Shown here piece after piece: positions 27,401-35,374 of a stretch of DNA of 64,000 bases. Position 1 is the first letter of the stretch. Every line of letters starts with the position of its first letter. The DNA comes from JAAGZL01 sp050290785 (GTDB taxonomy: Bacteria; Pseudomonadota; Gammaproteobacteria; Chromatiales; Chromatiaceae), in contig JBNKIR010000059.1 of the NCBI GenBank assembly GCA_050290785.1, positions 1-64,000 on the forward strand, given 5' to 3'. The translations under genes were made by a program, and so were the position numbers. A model generated the notes under the pieces. That model searched no databases. It was not told where the DNA came from and saw only the letters and a list, made by a program, of their open reading frames with translations.

Positions 27401-28351
27401 AGCCGCGTGGAACTACAGCAGGCTTGGTCCGAGACCACACGTGAGATGCAGGCCATGCGGGACAACCCCGAGTGCGCCCAGGAGGAGTTTGAGCGTATAG
27501 CAGAGGACGATCCGGGGGTACAGGTAAGGTTGAGCTTTGATCGGAATGAGGATGTGGCGGCGCCCATGATCGCGACCGGGGCCAGACCCCCCATGGCGAT
27601 CCTGCGCGAGCAGGGGGTGAACGGTCAGATCGAGATGGCCAACTCCTTTCATCGCGCCGGATTCGACAGTGTGGATGTGCACATGTCAGACATCCTGGCA
27701 GGCCGGGTGACCCTGGATCGGTTCCGAGGTCTGGTGGCCTGCGGCGGATTCTCCTATGGTGACGTGCTGGGGGCAGGCGAGGGCTGGGCCAAGTCCATAC
27801 TGTTCAACTCCAGGGCCAGCGATCAGTTTCAGGCCTTCTTTGAGCGCGAAGACACCTTTACCCTGGGTGTCTGTAACGGCTGTCAGATGCTGTCCAATCT
27901 GCACGCCCTGATCCCTGGTGCCGGACACTGGCCGCACTTCGTACGCAACCGCTCCGAGCAGTTTGAAGGCAGGTTTATCACGGTTGAGGTGCAGGAGACC
28001 CCATCGATCCTGTTGCAGGGCATGCAGGGTTCGCGCATACCTATCGTGGTCGCCCATGGCGAGGGTAGGGCGGAGTTTCGCGATCAGGCCCATCTGGATG
28101 CTGCCGGTCCCATGGTGGCCATGCGTTACATTGAGAATAGCGGTGAGGTGGCCGAGCGCTATCCGGCCAATCCCAACGGCTCCCCCATGGGGATAGCCGG
28201 TCTCAGCAGTGAAGATGGAAGGGTGACCATCATGATGCCCCACCCGGAACGGGTGATCCGCAGTGTGCAGAATTCATGGCATCCTGATGCATGGGATGAG
28301 GATGGTCCCTGGCTGCGGCTGTTCAGGAATGCGCGGGTCTGGGTGGGTTAG
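24455..28351 (+). CDS. purL: Phosphoribosylformylglycinamidine synthase
   Basis: A 1298-residue single-chain PurL (E. coli 1295) that converts FGAR, glutamine and ATP to FGAM in purine synthesis. Visible are the N-terminal domain, GATGSGGEIRDEGATGRG and GGAASSMASG in the synthetase halves, and a C-terminal class I glutaminase with nucleophile Cys in GVCNGCQMLSNL and catalytic His/Glu in PHPERV. The frame is open from 24320, but ATG 24455 has AAGG 7 nt upstream and gives the family start MLILRGAPALSKFR. It ends 1 nt before the convergent usp gene. Confidence 0.97.
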   Translation: MLILRGAPALSKFRLQKLEQRLGSDLGRKVNLYAEFIHFAELEQYLDADEQEVLDKVLRYGPHLTGHEPQGAMFLVVPRPGTISPWSTKATDIAHNCGLHKIERLERGIAYYLTLENGPDTELGEEGMAGVVQTLHDRMTESVFFDLEDAACLFVHAQPQPASSVDVIGGGKPALDQANLDLGLALSDGEIDYLVESFQGLGRNPMDVELMMFAQANSEHCRHKIFNADWVIDGTAQERSLFKMIRNTTETSPDNVLSAYSDNAAVMSGHNGERFYPDPNTGRYGYSSEPIHILMKVETHNHPTAISPDPGAATGSGGEIRDEGATGRGAKPKAGLTGFSVSNLRIPGLEQPWETDHGKPDRIVSALDIMLEGPVGGASFNNEFGRPNLCGYFRTYEEDVPAANGTELRGYHKPIMLAGGLGNIRAEHVQKSEFPAGTPLVVLGGPAMLIGLGGGAASSMASGTSAEDLDFASVQRSNPEMERRCQEVIDRCWERGDRNPILFIHDVGAGGLSNALPELVHDAAKGGRFELRSVPNDEPGMTPLEIWCNEAQERYVLAVAAELLDEFKQLCERERCPYAVVGEATDEEHLLLGDAHFGNNPIDIPMPLLFGRPPRMLREVKHLPFHKPELDFSQVDLKDAAMRVLRLPTVANKTFLITIGDRSITGQVSRDQMVGPWQVPVADLAVTISDFVGYTGEAMAIGERTPLSLIDAPASGRMAIGEAITNLAAGAIDNIGDIKLSANWMAASGHPGEDAKLYETVKAVGMELCPALGISVPVGKDSMSMKTVWQDGDEQREMTAPLSLIISGFAPVSDVCRTLTPQLRTDLGDSEIILIDLGKGANRLGASALAQVYKQIGHHGPDLNDPIAVKHFFDAIQQLNRHGLLLAYHDRSDGGLFATLCEMAFAGRCGLNIDITELGEDALASLFSEELGAVIQVRSSDVDKVMQHLHDSGLGRYSHRIGTVSGDDQITIGRGAQDLLGFSRVELQQAWSETTREMQAMRDNPECAQEEFERIAEDDPGVQVRLSFDRNEDVAAPMIATGARPPMAILREQGVNGQIEMANSFHRAGFDSVDVHMSDILAGRVTLDRFRGLVACGGFSYGDVLGAGEGWAKSILFNSRASDQFQAFFEREDTFTLGVCNGCQMLSNLHALIPGAGHWPHFVRNRSEQFEGRFITVEVQETPSILLQGMQGSRIPIVVAHGEGRAEFRDQAHLDAAGPMVAMRYIENSGEVAERYPANPNGSPMGIAGLSSEDGRVTIMMPHPERVIRSVQNSWHPDAWDEDGPWLRLFRNARVWVG

Positions 28352-28352
28352 C

Positions 28353-28793
28353 TCACACCTGGCCGATCCGTACCGCCAGTACATCGCAGGTGGCAAGGTG
28401 CAGTGTGCCGTTGGCGGTGGACCCTAGTAGTAGTTGCAGTCCGTGGCGGCCATGGCTGCCGATCACAATCAGGTCTACGTCCAGTCCTTTGGCCAGATCG
28501 ACGATTTCATGCTTGGCGGTGCCGGAGCGGACGTGGATATCGGCATCTGGGATCTGGCGGTCGCGCCTGATCTGTTCCAGACGATCCTTGGCCCTGGCGC
28601 TCAGGTCCTGTTCCAAATCCGGTGTCTCCGGGAAACCAAGTTCTGCATCGTAGATGGATGCGATATGTTCTACCACGTTGACTATGGAAAGACTGGCGCC
28701 GTTCTGCCTGCTTAACTCTATGGCCTGAGTGAGCACCTTTTCCCCTTCAGGCGTCAGGTCGATGGCGGCGAGGATATGTCTGTATATGGCCAT
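28353..28793 (-). CDS. Universal stress protein, UspA family
   Basis: A 146-residue cytoplasmic protein, MAIYRHILAAIDLTPEGEKVL at the N-terminus and VIGSHGRHGLQLLLGS near the C-terminus. The latter fits the Gx2Gx9G(S/T) ATP-binding motif, so this belongs to the nucleotide-binding branch. Such proteins support survival under stress. No specific partner is evident; purL is convergent and the riboflavin synthase gene lies upstream on the same strand. Confidence 0.92.
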   Translation of the reverse strand: MAIYRHILAAIDLTPEGEKVLTQAIELSRQNGASLSIVNVVEHIASIYDAELGFPETPDLEQDLSARAKDRLEQIRRDRQIPDADIHVRSGTAKHEIVDLAKGLDVDLIVIGSHGRHGLQLLLGSTANGTLHLATCDVLAVRIGQV

Positions 28794-28835
28794 TGTTCCA
28801 CTCCTTTGTCTCCTATCCAGGTAAGTTTAGGGACA

Positions 28836-29465
28836 TCAGCAGGGTTTTACTACATCGGCCTGGCGTTCGGCCAGCACCCTCTCCACGGTGTCAACGATGG
28901 CCTGGGTCTGTGGGTCTATCTCTATATTGATGTGGTCGCCCGGTCTCCGGCTGTCCATATTGGTCCGCTCCAGGGTCTCGGGGATAAGGTTTACGTTGAA
29001 TTCATCTCCCTCGACGTCACCGATGGTAAGGCTGATGCCGTCGATGCCGATGTAACCCTTGGTGAATACGTAGCGCATCAGATCCTGGGGCATGCGGAAC
29101 CAGACCTGGCGATTGTTTTCGCTCTCTATGACCCTGGTTACATCCGCCATGGCGATGATGTGGCCGGACATCTGGTGTCCTCCGACCTCATCCCCGAAGC
29201 GGGCGGCGCGTTCATAATTGATGCGGTCGCCGACCTTGAGTTCACCCAGGTTGGTGACGCGCAGGGTCTCCTGCATAAGATCGAATCGAACCAGATCGTT
29301 GTCGATGCTCACCACGGTCAGACAGCAGCCGTTGTGGGCCACGGAGGCGCCTGGCTTCAATCCTTCCAGTTCGTTTTCGGGTAGTCTGATGGTGTGGGTG
29401 CGAAAGTTCTCTTTCTCGATGATCTCTACTACTTCCGCGGTGCCCTGGACTATCCCCGTGAACAT
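28836..29465 (-). CDS. ribC: Riboflavin synthase alpha chain, RibC type
   Basis: A 209-residue two-barrel lumazine-binding protein. Repeat 1 starts MFTGIVQGTAEVV and has VAHNGCCLTV; repeat 2 has YIGIDGISLTIGDV and ETLERT. It closely follows the E. coli RibC pattern (NFRTH, GASVAHNGCC, IDPQTQAVVDTVERVL). It dismutates 6,7-dimethyl-8-ribityllumazine to riboflavin. A second, more divergent synthase lies at 47803-48468 in the rib operon, so the genome carries two. This one stands outside the operon, 12 nt downstream of folD on the same strand. Confidence 0.93.
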   Translation of the reverse strand: MFTGIVQGTAEVVEIIEKENFRTHTIRLPENELEGLKPGASVAHNGCCLTVVSIDNDLVRFDLMQETLRVTNLGELKVGDRINYERAARFGDEVGGHQMSGHIIAMADVTRVIESENNRQVWFRMPQDLMRYVFTKGYIGIDGISLTIGDVEGDEFNVNLIPETLERTNMDSRRPGDHINIEIDPQTQAIVDTVERVLAERQADVVKPC

Positions 29466-29477
29466 GAGGTTACTCTA

Positions 29478-30344
29478 TTATTTAAGGAGGATCTTGCCGT
29501 GGATTTCCCGGGCCTGCAGCGTATTCTGCATCAGGGTGGCGATGGTCATGGGTCCAACGCCGCCAGGTACCGGAGTGATCCAGCTGGCCTTCTCTTTGGC
29601 CGAGTCAAAATCCACATCTCCGCACAACTTTCCGTCCTCTTTGCGGTTCATGCCCACATCGATCACTATGGCGCCATCCTTGATCCAGTCGCCTGGAACA
29701 TACTCAGCGCGGCCGATAGCGACTACCAGGATGTCGGCGTTTCTGGCCTTTTCCGCCAGATCCTTGGTGCGGCTGTGACAGACGGTGATGGTGCAACGTG
29801 CCGCCAGCAGTTCCATGGCCATGGGGCGGCCCACTATATTGGACTGACCGATGACTACGGCATTCAGACCTTCCAGTTTTTGTCCGGTGCGTTCCAGCAG
29901 GGTCATCACCCCTTTAGGGGTGCAGGGACGCATGATAGGCATCTTGAGGGTCAGGCGGCCCACATTGTAGGGGTGAAAGCCATCTACATCCTTGGTTGGG
30001 AGGATGCGTTCAATTACGGCCTCTTCATCTATATGCTTCGGCAGGGGCAGTTGTACCAGGATGCCGTCGATCTCGTCTCGCTCATTCAGATCGTCGATCA
30101 GCTTCAGAAGTGCCTTTTCGCTTATATCTTCAGGCAGGCGGTGCGGCTCCGAGAAGAATCCAACCTCTTCGCAGGAACGTTCTTTGTTGCGCACATATAC
30201 CTGGGAAGCAGGATCCTCTCCCACCAATACTACCGCCAGCCCAGGGGGGCGCCTGCCCACAGAGATCATCTCTTCCACTGCGGCTTTAATATCTTGTCTG
30301 ATTTCGGCGGCAATCGTCTTGCCGTCAAGGAGTTGTGCGCTCAT
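29478..30344 (-). CDS. folD: Methylenetetrahydrofolate dehydrogenase/cyclohydrolase
   Basis: A 288-residue bifunctional one-carbon enzyme. Visible family motifs are SQVYVRNKERSCEEVG with the catalytic Lys, VQLPLPKHID, DVDGFHPYNVGRL, GQSNIVGRPMAMELL for NADP binding, and PVPGGVGPMTIATLM. Length equals E. coli FolD. It is transcribed away from the tRNA cluster and probably together with the ribC-type gene. Confidence 0.97.
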   Translation of the reverse strand: MSAQLLDGKTIAAEIRQDIKAAVEEMISVGRRPPGLAVVLVGEDPASQVYVRNKERSCEEVGFFSEPHRLPEDISEKALLKLIDDLNERDEIDGILVQLPLPKHIDEEAVIERILPTKDVDGFHPYNVGRLTLKMPIMRPCTPKGVMTLLERTGQKLEGLNAVVIGQSNIVGRPMAMELLAARCTITVCHSRTKDLAEKARNADILVVAIGRAEYVPGDWIKDGAIVIDVGMNRKEDGKLCGDVDFDSAKEKASWITPVPGGVGPMTIATLMQNTLQAREIHGKILLK

Positions 30345-30447
30345 GCTTTTTCCTGCTCCATTTCGAAACTGTTACAGCGAGTGGGGAATGATACTTAAAT
30401 GATTGTTTATGTCTAGAAAAAACTACACTAAAATTAACATATCGTCG

Positions 30448-30476
30448 TTGACGTGGGGGAATACACTGCGTATTAT
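30448..30476 (+). promoter_or_regulatory. Sigma-70 promoter of the tRNA cluster
   Basis: TTGACG (30448-30453), a 17-nt spacer and TATTAT (30471-30476) form a near-consensus promoter. The discriminator after it is GC-rich (CCGCTCTTCGCGCGG), as expected for stable-RNA promoters under stringent control. The predicted start is about 30483, some 28 nt before the first tRNA. Confidence 0.75.
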
Positions 30477-30510
30477 TCCGCTCTTCGCGCGGTGCGAAAC
30501 AGTTGAATAC

Positions 30511-30587
30511 CGGGGTATAGCGCAGTCTGGTAGCGCGCCTGCTTTGGGAGCAGGATGTCGGGAGTTCGAATCTCTCTACCCCGACCA
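30511..30587 (+). tRNA. tRNA-Pro (anticodon TGG)
   Basis: A 77-nt cloverleaf. The acceptor stem is CGGGGTA with TACCCCG, discriminator A and encoded CCA. The anticodon stem CCTGC/GCAGG encloses TTTGGGA, giving TGG. The T-loop TTCGAAT is present. Confidence 0.95.
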
Positions 30588-30603
30588 GTTTTTGATCGAC
30601 CAT

Positions 30604-30680
30604 GCGCCCGTAGCTCATCAGGATAGAGCATCGGCCTTCTAAGCCGAGGGTAGCAGGTTCGAATCCTGCCGGGCGTGCCA
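30604..30680 (+). tRNA. tRNA-Arg (anticodon TCT)
   Basis: A 77-nt cloverleaf with anticodon stem TCGGC/GCCGA around CTTCTAA, giving TCT. The acceptor is GCGCCCG with CGGGCGT, so the first pair is G1-T72 rather than G-C. Discriminator G and CCA are encoded. It lies 16 nt after tRNA-Pro. Confidence 0.95.
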
Positions 30681-30767
30681 ATATTCGGCCCGTTGTGACG
30701 ATTTAATGTTCTGGGAATATAAATCGTTAATAGCAGACCCAAGGAAAATATAGTATTACCGGTTAAT

Positions 30768-30844
30768 GGTGGGTATAGCTCAGTTGGTAGAGCCCTGGAT
30801 TGTGATTCCAGTCGTCGTGGGTTCGAGTCCCATTACCCACCCCA
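30768..30844 (+). tRNA. tRNA-His (anticodon GTG)
   Basis: A cloverleaf with anticodon stem CTGGA/TCCAG around TTGTGAT, giving GTG. The extra 5' G (G-1, base 30768) faces the C73 discriminator, the identity element of bacterial tRNA-His. CCA is encoded. It lies 87 nt after tRNA-Arg; nothing else is evident in that gap. Confidence 0.95.
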
Positions 30845-30849
30845 ATCCT

Positions 30850-30925
30850 GGGCCATTAGCTCAGCTGGTAGAGCAGTGGACTCTTAATCCATTGGTCGAA
30901 GGTTCGAATCCTTCATGGCCCACCA
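30850..30925 (+). tRNA. tRNA-Lys (anticodon CTT)
   Basis: A 76-nt cloverleaf with acceptor GGGCCAT/ATGGCCC, discriminator A and encoded CCA. Anticodon stem GTGGA/TCCAT encloses CTCTTAA, giving CTT, the AAG-specific lysine tRNA that E. coli lacks. It is only 5 nt after tRNA-His. Confidence 0.95.
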
Positions 30926-30938
30926 GCATATATCGAAG

Positions 30939-30965
30939 CCCGGACTCCACAGTCCGGGTTTTTTT
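30939..30965 (+). terminator. Rho-independent terminator of the tRNA operon
   Basis: A perfect 8-bp stem, CCCGGACT and AGTCCGGG, with loop CCAC is followed by a run of seven T. It begins 13 nt after the CCA of tRNA-Lys. Confidence 0.9.
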
Positions 30966-31013
30966 GTTTTTGCAGAGATGACCCGAACCTTCAACATAAG
31001 AACAGACAGGTTC

Positions 31014-31080
31014 GGCATGCGAGCGCAGTGGTAGCGCTTCGTGGGGGATGTGTAGCCGGGGAATCTTTTATGGCACGCCA
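31014..31080 (+). other. tRNA-like remnant downstream of the tRNA cluster
   Basis: GCGCAGTGGTAGCGC at 31023-31037 is a perfect tRNA D-arm sequence, and GGCACGCCA appears at 31072-31080. No anticodon arm or T-loop can be folded between them. This could be a decayed tRNA gene or the scar of a tRNA-targeting integration. The 228-bp stretch between the terminator and the glycosyltransferase gene holds nothing else I recognise. Confidence 0.35.
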
Positions 31081-31153
31081 TATAGGTATAGGGGTTGGCA
31101 TGTTGGCACGTGAAAAGCTTATGATCAGCTAACAGGGCAGTGGCTATATATAG

Positions 31154-32092
31154 ATGTCGAATGAATTAACAAATAATGATCTGAAATTCAGCATAATTAT
31201 ACCTTCTTATAATTATGCCGGATTTGTAAATCGTGCAATAGAATCGGCAATAAGTCAGCCAGGCGATGATTACGAGGTGCTGGTAATTAACGATGGTTCA
31301 ACTGACGATACCTGTGCTGTGGTTGATGTGCATTTAAATAATGCCGGTAATGCCCATTTGCGATACTACAGGCAGGAGAATTTGGGGGTATCTGCCACAA
31401 GAAATCGCGGCATAGATCTGAGTCGGGGGAGATTTTTAATCTTTCTGGATGCGGACGATGAATTGGTTGCAGGGGCGCTTGATCATCTCAGACCATTAAC
31501 CGAGACGGTACCGGATGCAGGGCTGTTGGTAGGTGGTCATTACACAGTATTTGAAGATGGTTCTAAGAAACGTCACGAAGTAAGTAATCTTAGTCTTGAT
31601 AGGAAGAAAAATTTCTACAATTTTCTGAAGAAGAAAATCAGTATGGCTAATGGTGCGGTGGCGGTGAATCGGTCGGTTTTTGAGAAGACAAGATATGCCG
31701 ATGATCTTCCTCAAGCTGAAGATCTACCCGTTTTTGGGCAGGCGTTCGCCAATTTTGATTGTTATCCGGTCCCCTATCCCCTGGTGAGAGTTCATCGCCA
31801 TGAAAACAGCAGACGTCGGGATGTGGACTTGGCGCGCAAAGGCGGTTTTAAAGTTGTAGATCACCTGTTTAACCCTGATTTGTTGCCGGCGTCATGCATG
31901 GTCTACAAAGAGTATTTTTATGTGAGGAAATGCCTCTCGCTGTTTCGCCGCTTCTATAGAGATGGTGCATACCAGGAGGCGGCAGCTTATTATCATATGG
32001 CATTCTCCAGGAGCCCTCTTACTGCCTTGAGAATAAGTTATTTACGTAAGTATTTATTAATGCGAATCTGGCCTAATAAATCGTCTAAGTGA
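31154..32092 (+). CDS. Family 2 glycosyltransferase
   Basis: A 312-residue GT-A fold enzyme. The N-terminus FSIIIPSYNYAGFVNRAIES and VINDGSTDDT bind the nucleotide sugar, and DADDE (about 96-100) is the metal-binding DxD region. There is no transmembrane segment. The C-terminus is basic and may sit on the membrane. It probably adds one sugar to a surface glycan or lipid-linked acceptor. It is first in a run of five close genes, AT-richer than its surroundings, right after the tRNA cluster. Donor and acceptor are unknown. Confidence 0.88.
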   Translation: MSNELTNNDLKFSIIIPSYNYAGFVNRAIESAISQPGDDYEVLVINDGSTDDTCAVVDVHLNNAGNAHLRYYRQENLGVSATRNRGIDLSRGRFLIFLDADDELVAGALDHLRPLTETVPDAGLLVGGHYTVFEDGSKKRHEVSNLSLDRKKNFYNFLKKKISMANGAVAVNRSVFEKTRYADDLPQAEDLPVFGQAFANFDCYPVPYPLVRVHRHENSRRRDVDLARKGGFKVVDHLFNPDLLPASCMVYKEYFYVRKCLSLFRRFYRDGAYQEAAAYYHMAFSRSPLTALRISYLRKYLLMRIWPNKSSK

Positions 32093-32116
32093 AGAGCGTA
32101 AGGTTGCTGGGATAAA

Positions 32117-33274
32117 GTGCATAGGATAGAAACAAAAACGATTAAGCTGCCAACGGCCGTAAATCGTCCTGGCGGCATGGAGTACGAATTTGTCTTACCT
32201 AAGAAAAACTATCACGTCTACTATTCTGCAAACGATGTAGAACTAACGGCCGGCAATGAGCCGGTCGTTGCAATGGCCGCCCTGGCCGCAATGAAGTTGG
32301 GTATGGATATCGAAGTCGACGGAGATGTGTCGGCAACCTTTATTGATAATCAACTTAGTTTGATGCGCATCTTCTGTGAATGGTTTCCACAATATAGACC
32401 CATAAGGATTCATGGGAAAAAGGTTGTTGCAACTTCTGCAAATACCGGTCGAGTTGGCGCTCTATTTACTGGCGGCGTGGATTCATTTTATACCTATAAC
32501 AAGCACAAGGATGAGATCACCGATCTGATCTTTGTGCACGGATATGATGTTCGCCTGTCGGATACAGGTAAGCGTGATGTTATTTCAACTATGGGGAAAG
32601 ATCTGGAGAAGCAAACGGGCATCCGCTTTATTGAGCTTGAGACCAACTCCATACGTCTGTTCCGGGATTACGGTCGCTGGGGTTTGCATGCCCACGGTTT
32701 TGGGTTAGGCGCGGTTGCCAGGCTTTTGAGCGGATATCTGGATAAGCTGTATATCCCATCATCATTCCCATGGGGGGAGCTGTTTCCATGGGCGTCACAC
32801 CCTGAAACAGATCCTCTGTTTTCGGATGAGAGTCTTGCGGTAGTCCATGATGGATGTGAAGCGAGCCGTACCGAGAAGATAGCGGCCATTGCCAATGATG
32901 GTATTGCGCAAAAATATCTGAGGGTTTGCACGGCAAAGATAGAGGGTCTATATAATTGTGGGGTGTGTGAGAAATGCATGCGCACCATGACAGGGCTGTA
33001 TGCAATGGGGAAGTTAGATGGGTTTCATTCTTTTCCTGCAACCCTCACACCAACTAACATCAGAAGCTTGATCGTAAATGATGATTCATCCAGAAGGTTT
33101 GCGTGGGACAATATAAGATTATTGGAAAAGAGAGGGATGGAAAGTGATCCTGTATGTCAGGCATGGGATGAAGTTTATCAGCGCGGTATTTTGGGGACAC
33201 AATACTTGAAGGCAAAAAAATATCTTAAAAAGCGTCTACGTAGATTGCAATCCAAACTGAAATTTTCGCGGTAG
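32117..33274 (+). CDS. QueC-like PP-loop ATPase, paralog A
   Basis: A 385-residue protein. The first 110 residues are a separate domain without a name I can give. The PP-loop follows as FTGGVDSFYT (about 116-125), the SGGxDS motif of ATP pyrophosphatases. A C-x9-C-x2-C-x2-C motif (CTAKIEGLYNCGVCEKC, about 275-291) matches the zinc site of QueC. Between them is PETDPLFSDESLAVVHDGC, shared with the paralog at 34187. QueC-type enzymes adenylate a carboxylate and convert it to amide or nitrile. Here the context is glycan genes, with no QueD or QueE, so the substrate is unknown. The C-terminus is strongly basic. The start is GTG. Confidence 0.8.
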   Translation: MHRIETKTIKLPTAVNRPGGMEYEFVLPKKNYHVYYSANDVELTAGNEPVVAMAALAAMKLGMDIEVDGDVSATFIDNQLSLMRIFCEWFPQYRPIRIHGKKVVATSANTGRVGALFTGGVDSFYTYNKHKDEITDLIFVHGYDVRLSDTGKRDVISTMGKDLEKQTGIRFIELETNSIRLFRDYGRWGLHAHGFGLGAVARLLSGYLDKLYIPSSFPWGELFPWASHPETDPLFSDESLAVVHDGCEASRTEKIAAIANDGIAQKYLRVCTAKIEGLYNCGVCEKCMRTMTGLYAMGKLDGFHSFPATLTPTNIRSLIVNDDSSRRFAWDNIRLLEKRGMESDPVCQAWDEVYQRGILGTQYLKAKKYLKKRLRRLQSKLKFSR

Positions 33275-33281
33275 ATCTGTT

Positions 33282-34184
33282 ATGGGACGAATATGCGTAT
33301 TGGAATATACGGGAGATGTTTTCTCGCGCTCTATTAATCTGGGTGATGATATTCAAACTCTAGCGGTTAGTCGTTTGCTACCGCATGTCGATGGTTATGT
33401 CTCAAGAGAGGCCATGGATGTGGTGGAAGAGTCGTGTACTGTGCCGTTAAACGGCTTCTTTATGAATACCAGTCATTGGCCTCCCTCATCAGCTGTGCGT
33501 CCGGTGTTCTATTCGTTTCATGTCTCTCCACATGCGGAAAAAGTAATCTGCTCCAACGATGGGATTGAGTATCTAAAAAAATGGCAGCCGATTGGTTGTC
33601 GTGATGCGGGTACGATGGATCTGTTGTCCAGGTATGGCGTGGATGTCTATTGCAGCCGATGTGTTACGTTAACGTTGCCGCGTCGTGAAGAGGCGCCGGA
33701 GCATGGCGAGGTGTTTATTGTTGGTGTCTCCGCAAAGGCCCGCTATGCCATTCCAAAACATATTAGAAAGAATGCTGTCGTGGTCGATCAGGCAAAGGTG
33801 AGGCTGCCAATTGCGGATACGCAGTTAAGAATCGCCCTGGCGGATGAGTTGTTAAAGCAGTATCGTGATCGGGCAAGTCTGGTAATCACCTCAAAGATTC
33901 ATTGTGCAATGCCGTGCATAGCGATGGGTATCCCGGTGGTATTTCTTTATGATTCAGCCAAACAGGATGACTATAGAGTTCATATTATTCGGGAATTGGT
34001 AGGCATCAACTATGTATGCAATCACGGTGCGCTGGCGAAAATAAGAAACATACTGCTCTCTGGGCGGATCAACTGGTCACCCAAGCCGCTGGATATTGAG
34101 CATATGAAGCATGAAATTCGTGCCGGATTTTTCCAGGCGTTTGATCGTGTCTATCAGGGCCGCTCCCAGTCTGATACGGCGTAA
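33282..34184 (+). CDS. Polysaccharide pyruvyl transferase-like protein
   Basis: A 300-residue protein with the pattern of the PS_pyruv_trans family: N-terminal NLGDDIQTLA, central GCRDAGTMDLLSRYGV, and C-terminal ITSKIHCAMPCIAMGIPVVF. Family members add a pyruvate ketal from phosphoenolpyruvate to sugars, or act as related GT-B-like transferases. It lies 7 nt after PP-loop A and 2 nt before PP-loop B, so the three are almost certainly co-expressed. It is somewhat shorter than typical members (about 350-400), so the assignment is to fold and family, not to a proven reaction. Confidence 0.82.
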   Translation: MGRICVLEYTGDVFSRSINLGDDIQTLAVSRLLPHVDGYVSREAMDVVEESCTVPLNGFFMNTSHWPPSSAVRPVFYSFHVSPHAEKVICSNDGIEYLKKWQPIGCRDAGTMDLLSRYGVDVYCSRCVTLTLPRREEAPEHGEVFIVGVSAKARYAIPKHIRKNAVVVDQAKVRLPIADTQLRIALADELLKQYRDRASLVITSKIHCAMPCIAMGIPVVFLYDSAKQDDYRVHIIRELVGINYVCNHGALAKIRNILLSGRINWSPKPLDIEHMKHEIRAGFFQAFDRVYQGRSQSDTA

Positions 34185-34186
34185 TC

Positions 34187-35359
34187 ATGACCATACATAT
34201 TAAACAGCTGCACCTGACTGATCAGTCGGTATCGGATGGAGTAACGCGTTTGGATTATCGTGTGGACCTTGGCGACAGGTTCTACGATGTATTTATTCAA
34301 GGGCGGGAAGTGGTTAAGCGTCATGGCATGGAGCCTGCCTTACCGTTGGGACTGCTTGCGGGTATGCGGCTGGGGCGGGCTATACATGTCGAGGGGGCGC
34401 TATCAAGGACCTATCTAAACGGCGTAAAACAGGTTGTAGGGTATTACTCGAACCATTTTGATCAGCTGAATAATGTTGATATCACCTGTGATGAACTGGT
34501 GGATGGTCTGCATATCAAGTCCGAGAGGATTGCCAGTTTTTTCTCCGGCGGTGTGGATTCTTTTTTTACCCTGATGAAATACCAGAACCGCCTGACAGAC
34601 ATAATTTACATCTATGGATTTGACGTACGGTTGGATGATTGGTCGCGTCGCGCAGCGATCTCTTCAATGGGGAGTGCGGTTGCGTCTGAGATGGGCCTCA
34701 ATTTTATTGAGGTTGAAAGTAATTTTGGGAAGGTGATTCAGGATTTTGGTTCCTGGGCGGAGCATGGACATGGCATGGCCCTGGCGTCTGTCGCCAGATC
34801 TTTGGCTGGTAACATCGGTGAGGTTATTATCCCCGGATCGGATCCGCTTGTCAGTAAAGTCCCGTGGGGGACAAGGCCGGAGACAGATCCCCTCTATTCG
34901 GATAATTCTCTTGCCGTCATACATGATGCATGTGATGCGGAACGAATGGATAAAGTAGAGCGTCTGGCGCGCGAACCTCTGGCGTTAAAGCACCTTCGAG
35001 TGTGCTGGGAAAATATCGACGGCGCATATAATTGCTGTCGCTGTGAAAAATGTCTTCGCACCATGTGTACCCTGGATGCCCTTGGGGTGCTTGAGATGGC
35101 AGGCTCTTTTCATCTTCCTCTAACGTCCAAGGCAGTAGCCAATGCGTTACTCCTGCTCCCGAGTATGCGCGTCTACCCAAGAGAGAATATAAAGCTGTAT
35201 GAGCGCCAGGGTAAAAGCGATTCGCCAATTATCAAGGCTTTGTTGAAGCAGCAGTCGCGCCCCATCTGGCTTGCCTTGTGGTATGCAAAATGGCGTAAAC
35301 GCCGTACTCGTTGGGCTAGGCATGCGCGAAGGCTTTTTAAGACTGGAATCAATCAGTAG
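34187..35359 (+). CDS. QueC-like PP-loop ATPase, paralog B
   Basis: A 390-residue paralog of the protein at 32117. It has the PP-loop FFSGGVDSFFT (about 120-130), PETDPLYSDNSLAVIHDAC, and the zinc pattern CWENIDGAYNCCRCEKC, again C-x9-C-x2-C-x2-C. The same separate N-terminal domain and a basic C-terminus are present. Active-site motifs are intact in both copies, so they may act in sequence or as a heteromer. Together with the glycosyltransferase and the pyruvyl transferase-like gene, they suggest modification of a carboxylated sugar; this is an inference. Confidence 0.8.
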   Translation: MTIHIKQLHLTDQSVSDGVTRLDYRVDLGDRFYDVFIQGREVVKRHGMEPALPLGLLAGMRLGRAIHVEGALSRTYLNGVKQVVGYYSNHFDQLNNVDITCDELVDGLHIKSERIASFFSGGVDSFFTLMKYQNRLTDIIYIYGFDVRLDDWSRRAAISSMGSAVASEMGLNFIEVESNFGKVIQDFGSWAEHGHGMALASVARSLAGNIGEVIIPGSDPLVSKVPWGTRPETDPLYSDNSLAVIHDACDAERMDKVERLAREPLALKHLRVCWENIDGAYNCCRCEKCLRTMCTLDALGVLEMAGSFHLPLTSKAVANALLLLPSMRVYPRENIKLYERQGKSDSPIIKALLKQQSRPIWLALWYAKWRKRRTRWARHARRLFKTGINQ

Positions 35360-35374
35360 TTAAGGTAGGTACGT

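Noticed and set aside
32117..35359. The PP-loop pair as queuosine pathway QueC
   Set aside because: Both carry an extra N-terminal domain, are longer than QueC, are duplicated, and have glycan genes rather than queD, queE or queF as neighbours.
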